Positions 43,111-52,321 of a DNA stretch of 56,891 nucleotides are shown here, piece by piece. Every line of letters begins with the position of its first letter. The first letter of the stretch is position 1. Made by a program: the position numbers and the translations under genes. The DNA is from Candidatus Zambryskibacteria bacterium CG10_big_fil_rev_8_21_14_0_10_42_12 (GTDB lineage Bacteria > Patescibacteriota > Minisyncoccia > Phycocordibacterales > 1-14-0-10-42-12): the NCBI GenBank assembly GCA_002787695.1, contig PCXL01000026.1, positions 1 to 56,891 of the forward strand. Direction: 5' to 3'. Below the pieces are notes generated by a model that did no database searches, was not told the DNA's origin, and saw only the letters and a program-made list of their open reading frames with translations.

Positions 43111-44361
43111 CTAGAAATCTGCAGCAGGTGCAACACAGCCTACAGGATTGTATCCTGGCAAACAGTATTCCCCTGATCCCGGCATACCACACTGGATTGC
43201 TCTCGTTTGGTCTGGGTAACTGCAACGAACGGTGTAGTTTACAGGAGAGTTGGGATATGTAGGAGGTACGGTAAAGAGTGTTCCTGGGTCACTTGGACTA
43301 TTTGCGGGCAATGTACCAGCAATCGCGTCGTAATCCTCTGGTGTGGTAACCGCATCTTGTCCTGCAAGATCGAGATTGTTTGCTTCCGCAACACAGTTTC
43401 TGTAGTAGAACCAGTACTCGTCAGGGCACCCGGTTCCTGTTGGATCAAGTGTGCCATTACCATATACACAGAGTGCAATTTGTCTGGTGCCTTCTGGTGG
43501 AGGTGGGGTCTGTGAATAAAAGTCCGATCCTTGGCAACCACTTGCTCCCGGGGTGTATTGAGCGCCTGTGCCAGGATCCTCACAGACAACCTTGAGTGTA
43601 CATTGTGATCCACTGCCAGAACTACCAGATCCACCGGTTGAACCACCTGTACTACCTCCCCCTGATGTGCCCCCTCCTGTTGAGCCACCACCCACACTTG
43701 TTCCAAACCCACCTGTACCTGTTTCTGGTGTTTTCTCAAGAGGTGCAGGTGCCGGCGTTGTTCCAAAATCAACATTTGATCCTGGTGTTTGATTGTTTGA
43801 GAATGTTGCGTTTCCTGTAGAATTTTGTGCCCCACCTCTATCAGTTACGATGCGTGTAACAGCTCGATCAACACTGTCTGGGTCGGTTACAAGGGAATTG
43901 ACGCTAAAGACATACAAGGATCCGAGGATGACGAGTATTTGGTCTGGACGTTCTGTCCCGAGTTGATCCAATATTTCAGGAGGCAACTGTTCAGGGTCTG
44001 AAACATTAAATACCCAGTATGCAAGATTGGTGGTACCATCGCATCCTAATGTAGCAGTAATTTGCTCGCGGAGTTTTGTGATGATGTCTCCTTCATCAGC
44101 AACCGGTGTTAAGAGTACAAACCCGTTTGCACTATCAACTGTTATCTTCCCGTCTGCTGAATATCCGACAGTGCCTGAAATTTCTTCAGAAAGTTTTTGA
44201 CCAGCAGCACGAAGATCTGTTGCTGTCTGAGGGAATTCACAGTCCTCCGGTGTTACGGTGTCTGCATTGAATTTTATACCGAGAAAAATAAGAACTATAA
44301 CAATAACAATAAGTGAAACTACTTTTAAAAAATAAAATTTTTTATGCTGTTCCTGATCCAT
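43111..44361 (-). CDS. Exported Gly/Ser-rich protein with conserved N-terminal domain shared with 44449-46269
   Basis: TM anchor; NGFVLLTPVADEGDIITKLREQITATLGCDGTTNLAYWVFNVSDPEQLPPEILDQLGTERPDQILVI; GGSTGGGTSGGGSTGGSTGG linker. Confidence 0.75.
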   Translation of the reverse strand: MDQEQHKKFYFLKVVSLIVIVIVLIFLGIKFNADTVTPEDCEFPQTATDLRAAGQKLSEEISGTVGYSADGKITVDSANGFVLLTPVADEGDIITKLREQITATLGCDGTTNLAYWVFNVSDPEQLPPEILDQLGTERPDQILVILGSLYVFSVNSLVTDPDSVDRAVTRIVTDRGGAQNSTGNATFSNNQTPGSNVDFGTTPAPAPLEKTPETGTGGFGTSVGGGSTGGGTSGGGSTGGSTGGSGSSGSGSQCTLKVVCEDPGTGAQYTPGASGCQGSDFYSQTPPPPEGTRQIALCVYGNGTLDPTGTGCPDEYWFYYRNCVAEANNLDLAGQDAVTTPEDYDAIAGTLPANSPSDPGTLFTVPPTYPNSPVNYTVRCSYPDQTRAIQCGMPGSGEYCLPGYNPVGCVAPAADF

Positions 44362-44448
44362 ACACGTAATTTATTAGTAAAAATTTAGTAACAATACTAC
44401 GTTACATGGTAGCACGCTTCCAAAACAAAAGAGTGAGTTTTCCCCTAC

Positions 44449-46269
44449 TTAGTTACCGACACTGTCTATCACGACAAGAATCTGGTTTGGTCTTTCAGTG
44501 CCGAGTTGCGTAAGCATCTCAGGAGGCAATGCGTCTGGATTGCTTACCTGGAAGACAACAAAGGTAAGGTTTGATGTTGATGTACAGCCAATCTGACTTG
44601 CAACCTGTTGTTGGATTGACTCGGCTACACCTGATGGACTCACAGGAGTCAGGTCGACAGATCCGTTTGAGCTCACAATATTGATGATGTTGCCTCGGAC
44701 AAATACGCCACCAGCTATTTCGTCTCCGATTTGAGAGGCTGCTGCGACCAAGTTTTCTGGCGTGACTTCTGAAATAGTACACTGCCCGGCTACTGGTGGA
44801 GGTGTAGTTGTGCCAACACGCACAATAATGCGTGATTCTGCTGATTCAGTAGTGAGTTCTCCGGTGAGAGGATCTTCTGTACCCGTATTTCGTGCTGCGT
44901 ATGTGATTTCGTACGCACAGCCAATTTGTTCGGCACCCACTGTTGCAGACTGTTCTCCGTAGGCATTTTGGGCAATCCATGGCACATGAGTGCCATTATC
45001 AGCACATCCGGATGAGAGATCGGTACGTACGGTATATGAAGACGCGTACTGATTTGCATTCGCACCACACCATGAGTACGTTACGACATCTCCAGGTTGC
45101 ACCGTCACATCCCGTCTGTTTGTGGTAAATGTTGCATCGCCACCAATTTCAAGTGTAGCAGTCGGCATAAAACCTTCTCGATAAGAGCCACAATAGTTTG
45201 CAAGCGCAGGATCTTCTGGTTCAAGTACACTATCAAGGTTTACCTGAGAAATCACTCTACCTGGATTGTCATCTATTTTATTTTTAAGTCCAAAAAGACC
45301 TTGTGCGCTGTTAAAGAGTTTAAGGGTAAATTGATTCAAAAGAGCACCAATGATTTCATTGATTTCATCAGCAACTTCAAGTTCTGCAACGTTGCTACCA
45401 AAGACATCTACAAGTTGGTTTTGGATGATGGAGCCTGGAGTGCCGGTCTCTAATGCATAAGGAGGACACTCATTTGGGGAAACTTTTTCTTCTGTCCTGA
45501 TCTCTTGCAATGTTACAGGATCATAATCAATCCGAGTTCTTGTTGCCGAACATACATCCCACGATAAAAATCCATCACCCCAATCTTGTTTCTTTTGCCA
45601 TGTTGATTGGCGTGTGCCGATGCGTGCATCTAATTCATTCTGTGCTTCCCAAAAAGCACCAAATGGCATATTCGCTCTGTTTTGAGTGATAGTGAACCAC
45701 CCTGCCCAACCACCATTGTCAAAATCATCATAAAAGTCCTGTAAATTCCCCACTACATCTTGTAAATCGCATCTATATTGCACATCTCCTATGTAACTTG
45801 AACGCAATGCAAGCTGGATGTTTACTCTAAAAGGACTACAGAGCAGATCTTCAAGCGGTTCACAGACCCTTTCTCCTGTTGTTGGATCGGTATAACAGTG
45901 ACTTGCATGATCCAAGAAGTCATTGAAGGTCGCATCGCTAATTTGTAATGCAAATCGTTCAGGATTGGTAACGAAACCGGGCCCTCCTTGGAAACCACCA
46001 TTGATCCAATTAACTGTATCTCGCGTAATCATCTGAAGCATGCGCTTTGCAATAAATTTTGCAACACCGTCAAGCCCATATTCCTTGATTATCAATCCCC
46101 AGCTGGCAAAAAAAGCATCAGTAGGCTTTGGTTTGGGTACAATATAGGTCGCACTGCATACGACAAGAAAAGAAAAGATGAACGCAGTGAATTTTTTAGC
46201 TATATTACTTTTATACACCGTAAACATGTTAGAAGTGTCTGAATGTTCTCTCTTAGACATACGTTCCAA
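44449..46269 (-). CDS. Large exported protein, T4SS-like locus
   Basis: N-terminal TM/signal; C-terminal NGSVDLTPVSPSGVAESIQQQVASQIGCTSTSNLTFVVFQVSNPDALPPEMLTQLGTERPNQILVVI. Confidence 0.75.
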   Translation of the reverse strand: MERMSKREHSDTSNMFTVYKSNIAKKFTAFIFSFLVVCSATYIVPKPKPTDAFFASWGLIIKEYGLDGVAKFIAKRMLQMITRDTVNWINGGFQGGPGFVTNPERFALQISDATFNDFLDHASHCYTDPTTGERVCEPLEDLLCSPFRVNIQLALRSSYIGDVQYRCDLQDVVGNLQDFYDDFDNGGWAGWFTITQNRANMPFGAFWEAQNELDARIGTRQSTWQKKQDWGDGFLSWDVCSATRTRIDYDPVTLQEIRTEEKVSPNECPPYALETGTPGSIIQNQLVDVFGSNVAELEVADEINEIIGALLNQFTLKLFNSAQGLFGLKNKIDDNPGRVISQVNLDSVLEPEDPALANYCGSYREGFMPTATLEIGGDATFTTNRRDVTVQPGDVVTYSWCGANANQYASSYTVRTDLSSGCADNGTHVPWIAQNAYGEQSATVGAEQIGCAYEITYAARNTGTEDPLTGELTTESAESRIIVRVGTTTPPPVAGQCTISEVTPENLVAAASQIGDEIAGGVFVRGNIINIVSSNGSVDLTPVSPSGVAESIQQQVASQIGCTSTSNLTFVVFQVSNPDALPPEMLTQLGTERPNQILVVIDSVGN

Positions 46270-46309
46270 ATATTATAGCTTGTTTATACAAAAGAAATAT
46301 TTTTGTTGT

Positions 46310-47224
46310 TTATAAAGGAATACTTTCTGTGGCTAGTTTCTGAACAATAACATTGTATGTCTCTTCAAGTGCATCAGAATATTCTGGAAACATTTGTGCA
46401 CCGAGCAGTGCGCGAGCTGGATCTGTATCAAGTTTGGTGAGTTGTACAAGACTGAATTTTGCTCCCTCAGCGCTATTTACCAAGTTAATATGCTCGTTTA
46501 CGAAGAGGCTTGGTACCGGAATGGCGAGCATGTCACTGATCGCGCTTTCATAAAGCGAGATATACGGTGTTAAATTGTTAGCAAGACGTGTGCCACTCTC
46601 TGGGTCGTCAGGATTCCCTGTTATAGAGGTGCCGATAGTGCTACCGAGGGTGGCAAATGCTGTATCTGGGTATTTGGTATCAATAGCACGTAGTGCATCA
46701 GCATATGCAAGTAGTGTTGCTCTATTTGTGTTTACTACGGTGAGATTTTCTTTTCTGTAGAGTGTCGGGTTAGAAATTTCAAATGATTGTCCGGCAATAT
46801 ATGTTGCCAGCTCCTCCGGAGATCCATAACCTGTTGGGTGGTCTCCTGAGAGTTGTAGCAAGTATTCACCAAATGTTCCCCGAGCAATTTGTTCAGTAAG
46901 GTTGTCTTTATTTGTATATTCTTCTGTCACTGTTGCCGCAGCACGTTCTTCGCGACTCGCAATATATGATTTGTCCCCCCCTTCTACATTAAACGTGTTT
47001 GGATTTGTGGGATTAGTGCCTTTCAGCATTTCCTCCCAATCAGGTACGCTATCTCCATCTGTGTCTGTATCTTTTGTTTTACGCACATTTTCAACAACGA
47101 GGTCTGTTTCGTTGTTTGCAAAAATTCTATGTGGCTCGCCATCAGTTTTAAAAATGAGCACCGTAGAGATGAGTGATATCGCAAGAATAAGGAGTGCGAC
47201 ATTGCGTGTGCCAAGTTGCTGCAT
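46310..47224 (-). CDS. Membrane-anchored protein with TSP3/EF-hand-like Ca-binding motif
   Basis: RNVALLILAISLISTVLIF anchor; DTDGDSVPDWEEMLKGTNPTNPNTF; TACAAT-N7-ATG upstream. Confidence 0.75.
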   Translation of the reverse strand: MQQLGTRNVALLILAISLISTVLIFKTDGEPHRIFANNETDLVVENVRKTKDTDTDGDSVPDWEEMLKGTNPTNPNTFNVEGGDKSYIASREERAAATVTEEYTNKDNLTEQIARGTFGEYLLQLSGDHPTGYGSPEELATYIAGQSFEISNPTLYRKENLTVVNTNRATLLAYADALRAIDTKYPDTAFATLGSTIGTSITGNPDDPESGTRLANNLTPYISLYESAISDMLAIPVPSLFVNEHINLVNSAEGAKFSLVQLTKLDTDPARALLGAQMFPEYSDALEETYNVIVQKLATESIPL

Positions 47225-47241
47225 AACAACTATTGTATCAC

Positions 47242-48018
47242 TTAGGTTACGTGTCTTGCGAGTAGAATCCACTTGTTGAGAGAAACATTCTCAGGTCTTT
47301 CTTTTGGATCTATGCCACACTCTTCGAAAACTTTTTCAGGGTTTTCAAAAACATGACCAATCGTGTGCGAAAGTGTTTTTCTTTTTCCATTAAAGGCAGC
47401 TTTTGTGATGGTCCAAAATTGATCTTCGTACTCTCCTGCTTTGTGTGGGCCAATATCCTCGATACGAATAATAGCGGAGTCTACCTTTGGCGCAGGAACA
47501 AATGATCCAGCTTTTACACGAGACACAATAAATGGTTCCCCGTATGCCTTAACTCCAAGTGAGAGTAGGCTTTCCTTTTCATCTCGTGCCACGATACGAT
47601 CGGCAACCTCTTTTTGTACGAGAAGGGTCATGGCAGATGGTCGTACTGGGCTTTCTAGTAATTTTCGGATGAGAATACCGGTTATGTAGTATGGGATGTT
47701 TGCTATCACTTGGTATTTTCCTGCTTCTAGTCCAAGCTCCTCTAAATCCATCTCCAAAATATCCCCTTCAATAATTCTTAATCTTCCTTCTTCCTTTTTA
47801 AATTTTTCTTCGAGCAATGTAATTGCTCGCGCGTCTTTCTCGACAGCGATTACGTGTCCTCCTGCCACAAGAAGTGCTTCGGTGAGTACTCCCTCCCCGG
47901 GACCGACTTCAAGCACGACGTCACCTTTTTTGATATTACTTGCGTGAATTATATCTTTGATTGCTTTTTTTGAACGCAAAAAATGTTGCCCAAGCGACTT
48001 TTTCGGAGGAATTTTCAT
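47242..48018 (-). CDS. rsmA: 16S rRNA dimethyladenosine transferase (KsgA/RsmA)
   Basis: KKSLGQHFLRSKKAIKDIIHASNIKKGDVVLEVGPGEGVLTEALL...VIANIPYYITGILIRKLL. Confidence 0.96.
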   Translation of the reverse strand: MKIPPKKSLGQHFLRSKKAIKDIIHASNIKKGDVVLEVGPGEGVLTEALLVAGGHVIAVEKDARAITLLEEKFKKEEGRLRIIEGDILEMDLEELGLEAGKYQVIANIPYYITGILIRKLLESPVRPSAMTLLVQKEVADRIVARDEKESLLSLGVKAYGEPFIVSRVKAGSFVPAPKVDSAIIRIEDIGPHKAGEYEDQFWTITKAAFNGKRKTLSHTIGHVFENPEKVFEECGIDPKERPENVSLNKWILLARHVT

Positions 48019-48087
48019 ATTGACTTTTTTGTTGGATTTGCTATTATGTGGTTACAAATGGCTTCGGCCCTCCCCTTCGGGGGTAAC

Positions 48088-48127
48088 AAACAAAAACTCA
48101 CGTAATCAACTGCGTGAGTTTTTGTTT
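48088..48127. terminator. Bidirectional terminator overlapping the 3' end of the PemK/MazF-like gene
   Basis: AAACAAAAACTCACG...CGTGAGTTTTTGTTT. Confidence 0.8.
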
Positions 48128-48487
48128 TAAACTTGCAAATTCTTCTTTTGAGATATAGCCAACTTTGTATTCGAGTCGTTTTGTATCAATGAGTCTTATT
48201 TGAGACAAAATGGCTATGCTCATATCTTTATTCAGTTTAAAACTAAAATAATGGATACCCTTCTTTTTATTTCTAGTAAGCGGAATGATAAGTGCAACAG
48301 TTTTATTAAATTTTTTTAAAATGATAACCGGTCGTAAAAAATCTTCCCCTCTACCGTCTTGTTCAAATCCTATATTTGATCCGAGTGTAGTAAACCAAAT
48401 TTCGCGTTCATGAAAATAAGGCCGCTTCTTTTCGTTGTGAATCTCAGTCTTTTTCCCATGCCATTCGGTATAGTCTTTTTTGTCCAT
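48098..48487 (-). CDS. PemK/MazF-like endoribonuclease family protein
   Basis: REIWFTTLGSNIGFEQDGRGEDFLRPVIILKKFNKTVALIIPLTRNKK...ILSQIRLIDTKRLEYKVGYIS. Confidence 0.85.
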   Translation of the reverse strand: MDKKDYTEWHGKKTEIHNEKKRPYFHEREIWFTTLGSNIGFEQDGRGEDFLRPVIILKKFNKTVALIIPLTRNKKKGIHYFSFKLNKDMSIAILSQIRLIDTKRLEYKVGYISKEEFASLKQKLTQLIT

Positions 48488-48540
48488 AAGGTGAATATAG
48501 CACATCACGCTTATCGCTGTTAGCTCTAAACTGCAAGCTT

Positions 48541-48570
48541 ACAACACCATGCCGTACGGCATGGTGTTGT
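48541..48570. repeat. Perfect 30-bp palindrome
   Basis: ACAACACCATGCCGTACGGCATGGTGTTGT. Confidence 0.95.
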
Positions 48571-48660
48571 ATAAAAGCGTCAAACAAAAGGCGAGCATGG
48601 AGAACCTCAATTTATTTGTAGTCATTTGTAGATTCGGTCCCATTCGCGGTTATTCGTATA

Positions 48661-50628
48661 TCAAAACTCGATATCAAAAATGCTTTCTATCCCCTTCTTA
48701 CGTTTGTTGTCTATGGAATCAGGTTCAGCGGCAACCGCACTATATTCGATAAGATTTTGATCGATTTCATTTATAAAAGAAGAAATATCTTTCATGTCAG
48801 TCGAACCAAAAACTCGGCGCATCATGGCATAGGTAAGATAGACTTTTTTGCGTGCCCGTGTGATTGCAACATAAAACAATCGGCGTTCTTCCTCTAGATC
48901 CTTCCCAGTATCATCTGGTCGTTTGTATGGAAACAATCCTTCTTCAAGTCCAACGATAAAGACCACATCAAACTCGAGCCCTTTGGATGCATGCACTGTC
49001 ATGAGGCGTACGCCATCTTTAGTTTCATCTAAACTATCTTGGTCTCCTTGGAGCGCAACATCCATCAGAAACGAGGAAACTGCTTCGAGAGGCGGGAGAT
49101 GATCGTATCTTTGGGCGAGTGTTGCCAGTTCGGCGACGTTCATGACACGCTCTTCTCTCTCATCGTCGTGAAGTTCTTCAAATGAATCTCTAATGCCTGA
49201 TCGTTCAAAAACAAACATGACGAGTTCTGAAACAGGCAGTGTTTCTGACTGTGTTTTTATGTCACTTAGAATTTCCCTAAAATTTTTGACGGCGTCTTGT
49301 GCTTTGCCTGCTAAATCTCCTTCATTCCCTTCGAGAACTTTGAGAAGTGTAACTTTACCAATACCACGTGCGGGAGTATTTATCGTGCGTGCGATATCGG
49401 TATTACTATCTGGATTCAGTGCAGCACGAATGTACGAGAGAACATCTTTGACTTCTTTGCGGTCAAAGAATTTTGTGCCAAGTAGTTGGTATGGAATGTG
49501 TGCAGATAAAAAGGCTTCTTCGAGTGCTCGTGATTGAAAATTAGTTCGATAGAGTACAGCGATTTCGCTCGGTCGCACACCTTCGTCAATCAGTTTCTGG
49601 CTCTCGCTTGCCACAAATTTTGCTTCTTCGCTTTCGGTATACGCGCCGTATAAATATAATTTGTCTCCTTCCGGATTTGGCGTGTCTAATTTTTTATCGA
49701 TGCGTTCCTTATTGTTTTTGATGACACTTCCTGCGGCTCCCAAAATGTTTTTTGTCGAGCGATAATTTGTTTCAAGTTTTACAATTTTTGCTTGCGGGAA
49801 ATCTCTTTCAAAATTCAAAATGTTACTGATATCTGCACCACGCCAACTATAGATGGATTGGTCCGCGTCTCCGACTGCACAGATGTGCGCCGTGTTTCCT
49901 GCGAGCAACTTTGCGATAGTGTATTGCACCGCGTTTGTGTCTTGATACTCGTCTATATGAATATGACTCCAGATTTTTTGATATTTGTTTCTGATTTCAC
50001 TGTTTGCTTCAAGAAGTGCTGCAGTTTTTAAGAGTAGGTCGTCAAAGTCGAGTGCACCTTCCTTCTCCAATATTCGTTCATATGCACCCCAGACTTCATA
50101 CACTGCTTCCATAAACTGTCTGTTATACGCATTGCCACCACCGAGTTCATCAGCAAAACGTTTTACCGAAACAGAAGCACTCTTTTTTCTTGAAAGTACT
50201 GCGAGCACTTTGTTTACGTCGAGCTGTTTTGGATCGTACCCTGTTTGACGCATCGCTTCCTTGAGTGCACGCTTGGTGTCTTCTCTGTCAAAAATAGTGA
50301 AATGTTTTGGACGATTTATTGCATCGTGTTCCGTTTGTAAAATTTTTACGCCGAGACTATGAAATGTTCCGATAAAGGGAGTATTACTGTAGTAGCGCTC
50401 CCTTTCGCCGAGCCCAAACCGCTCGTTCATCTCGCGTGCTGCTTTGTTGGTGAACGTAATCGCTAAAATATGTCGCGGATCAATCCCTGAGTGCACAATA
50501 TGCTTCATGCGGTGAATCAGTGTCTTTGTCTTCCCTGACCCCGCTCCAGCTACAACAAGAAGCGGTCCATCTATAGTGGTAACCGCTTCTTGTTGTGAGT
50601 CATTGAGTCCGTCGAGGTGTGTAAGCAT
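48661..50628 (-). CDS. UvrD/PcrA-family superfamily I DNA helicase
   Basis: LNDSQQEAVTTIDGPLLVVAGAGSGKTKTLIHRMKHI...VGDADQSIYSWRGADISNI...LMTVHASKGLEFDVVFIVGLEEGLFP. Confidence 0.96.
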   Translation of the reverse strand: MLTHLDGLNDSQQEAVTTIDGPLLVVAGAGSGKTKTLIHRMKHIVHSGIDPRHILAITFTNKAAREMNERFGLGERERYYSNTPFIGTFHSLGVKILQTEHDAINRPKHFTIFDREDTKRALKEAMRQTGYDPKQLDVNKVLAVLSRKKSASVSVKRFADELGGGNAYNRQFMEAVYEVWGAYERILEKEGALDFDDLLLKTAALLEANSEIRNKYQKIWSHIHIDEYQDTNAVQYTIAKLLAGNTAHICAVGDADQSIYSWRGADISNILNFERDFPQAKIVKLETNYRSTKNILGAAGSVIKNNKERIDKKLDTPNPEGDKLYLYGAYTESEEAKFVASESQKLIDEGVRPSEIAVLYRTNFQSRALEEAFLSAHIPYQLLGTKFFDRKEVKDVLSYIRAALNPDSNTDIARTINTPARGIGKVTLLKVLEGNEGDLAGKAQDAVKNFREILSDIKTQSETLPVSELVMFVFERSGIRDSFEELHDDEREERVMNVAELATLAQRYDHLPPLEAVSSFLMDVALQGDQDSLDETKDGVRLMTVHASKGLEFDVVFIVGLEEGLFPYKRPDDTGKDLEEERRLFYVAITRARKKVYLTYAMMRRVFGSTDMKDISSFINEIDQNLIEYSAVAAEPDSIDNKRKKGIESIFDIEF

Positions 50629-50699
50629 CAGGTAGATACTATAGCAAATTAGGTACTAGGTATCAGGTTTTAGGTTGTAGGAATTCATAAAACAGAAGA

Positions 50700-50730
50700 C
50701 CGCCCACGAGGAACGATCTCCTTGGGACGG
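50700..50730 (-). terminator. Intrinsic terminator of the 50731-50913 gene
   Basis: Minus strand CCGTCCCAAGGA-gatcg-TTCCTCGTGGGCGG with a downstream T-rich run. Confidence 0.65.
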
Positions 50731-50913
50731 TTACAGGACGAGTTCTTTGTAGATGACTCGCGTGAATCTCGAGTGCATTGGCTGCATGAAGCTCATGACA
50801 TTCTCGGCAGAGATGTTTCGTGCGCGAAGTTCGTAGTTGATTTTCTCCGCAAATTCCTCTGGTTCGAGCATCTCATCATCGAGTTCGAAGCATTTGATCT
50901 GAAATTTTCTCAC
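50731..50913 (-). CDS. Small hypothetical protein, 60 aa
   Basis: GTG start after SD (ccaggagatcaactc-gtg); promoter TTGACA-N17-TGTAAA upstream; MRKFQIKCFELDDEMLEPEEFAEKINYELRARNISAENVMSFMQPMHSRFTRVIYKELVL. Confidence 0.65.
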   Translation of the reverse strand: MRKFQIKCFELDDEMLEPEEFAEKINYELRARNISAENVMSFMQPMHSRFTRVIYKELVL

Positions 50914-51089
50914 GAGTTGATCTCCTGGATGACTTTACACATTATTTAAAATAATTTGTCAATGATTTTTACCCGAAAAATCACACCATTACTTATGCAC
51001 ACTGTCGCTTGACCATTCATCCTATCTTTATATAATGGACATGACTGATATTGAGGCACCATTCCATGGCTTAACAAAGCCATTTTGAT

Positions 51090-52184
51090 TTGGATGGATA
51101 CACGGAATTATCATATAACTTTAGGCTTATTTTATTACCGTTTTCACGCGATAACGGCACTCGGGCGAAACAAAAACCTCATACATTCAAACGAAGTCTT
51201 AAAATGACTTTGTTTCTAGCGGTTTTTGTGGTGATTCCAGCCGCATTCATTCTCCCTAACCATGCATTTGCAGGTATTTTTTCCGTTTTCAAGGATTTAT
51301 TTGCTGCCGATAAAGCCCAATTGACGTATACAGCAAACTCTCAAACACTGGCACTTCTCGAGCCGGCTAAAACAGCGACACCCGCAACAGGCGGTGCAGA
51401 AGTTTCTATTCTAGAAGGTTCGGCACTTGACCCCGACACGTCATATGGCGGTGAGGGCGAAGCATTTAAACCTAAAAATGATGAAATCAGCATTTATGTC
51501 GTGCGCGAAGGCGACACACTCTCAGATATTGCAGACATGTTTGAAGTTTCCGCACAGACTATCATGTGGGCAAATGATATGTCTTCAAAGACAGTAAAAC
51601 CAGGACAGACGCTCGTGATCCTTCCTGTTTCGGGTGTGCGTCATACGGTAGCCAAGGGTGATACGATCAGCACGATTGCCAAGAAATACAAAGGAGATGC
51701 GGAAGAGATTGCAGACTTTAACCATATGGATCTTGGAGCGACGCTCGCCATCGGTGCACAGATCATCATTCCTGACGGAGAAATCACTGCGGGCGCTGTA
51801 GCAAAAAGTTCTGGCGGTAGCTCTGCTTCAAAGCCAACATATAGTGGCTACTTTGCTCGTCCACTCTCCGGTGGACGTAAAACACAAGGTATTCACGGAT
51901 TCAATGCGGTTGATATTGCTGCTCCAACAGGTACGGCCGTGTACGCGTCCGCAGGCGGTCGCGTGATTGTTGCGCGAAGTAGTGGTTGGAATGGTGGATA
52001 TGGTGCATACGTAGTTATTGCGCATGACAATGGTACGCAGACACTCTACGCTCACCTCTCAGAAGTATATGTGAGTGGTGGCGCAGTTTCTCAAGGAGAG
52101 ACAATCGGTGCGGTTGGTAACACAGGCAAATCAACAGGGGCACACCTTCACTTTGAAGTGCGTGGTGCAACAAACCCATTTTAA
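51090..52184 (+). CDS. LysM-domain M23-family peptidoglycan hydrolase/endopeptidase
   Basis: Two LysM repeats (YVVREGDTLSDIADMFEVSAQTIMWAND; HTVAKGDTISTIAKKYKGD) and M23 HGFNAVDIAAPTGTAVYAS...GNTGKSTGAHLHFEVR. Confidence 0.95.
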   Translation: MDGYTELSYNFRLILLPFSRDNGTRAKQKPHTFKRSLKMTLFLAVFVVIPAAFILPNHAFAGIFSVFKDLFAADKAQLTYTANSQTLALLEPAKTATPATGGAEVSILEGSALDPDTSYGGEGEAFKPKNDEISIYVVREGDTLSDIADMFEVSAQTIMWANDMSSKTVKPGQTLVILPVSGVRHTVAKGDTISTIAKKYKGDAEEIADFNHMDLGATLAIGAQIIIPDGEITAGAVAKSSGGSSASKPTYSGYFARPLSGGRKTQGIHGFNAVDIAAPTGTAVYASAGGRVIVARSSGWNGGYGAYVVIAHDNGTQTLYAHLSEVYVSGGAVSQGETIGAVGNTGKSTGAHLHFEVRGATNPF

Positions 52185-52321
52185 TACAGTAATTAGTAAC
52201 TAGTACTTGGTACGTAGACAGGCGCGCACTCTCCGGGTGCGCGCCTGCTCTATCTACCTGCCTGCCATCGCTATGCTCAGGCATTAGCAGGCAGGCTAGT
52301 TACTAAGTACTAGCCACTGAA

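Noticed and set aside
43568-43820. Pro-rich plus-strand ORFs opposite the Gly/Ser-rich linker
   Set aside because: Mirror image of the GGSTGGGTSGGGSTGG-coding repeat on the minus strand.
47023-47229. 68-aa minus-strand alternative frame ORF inside 46310-47224
   Set aside because: Out-of-frame within a well-supported CDS.
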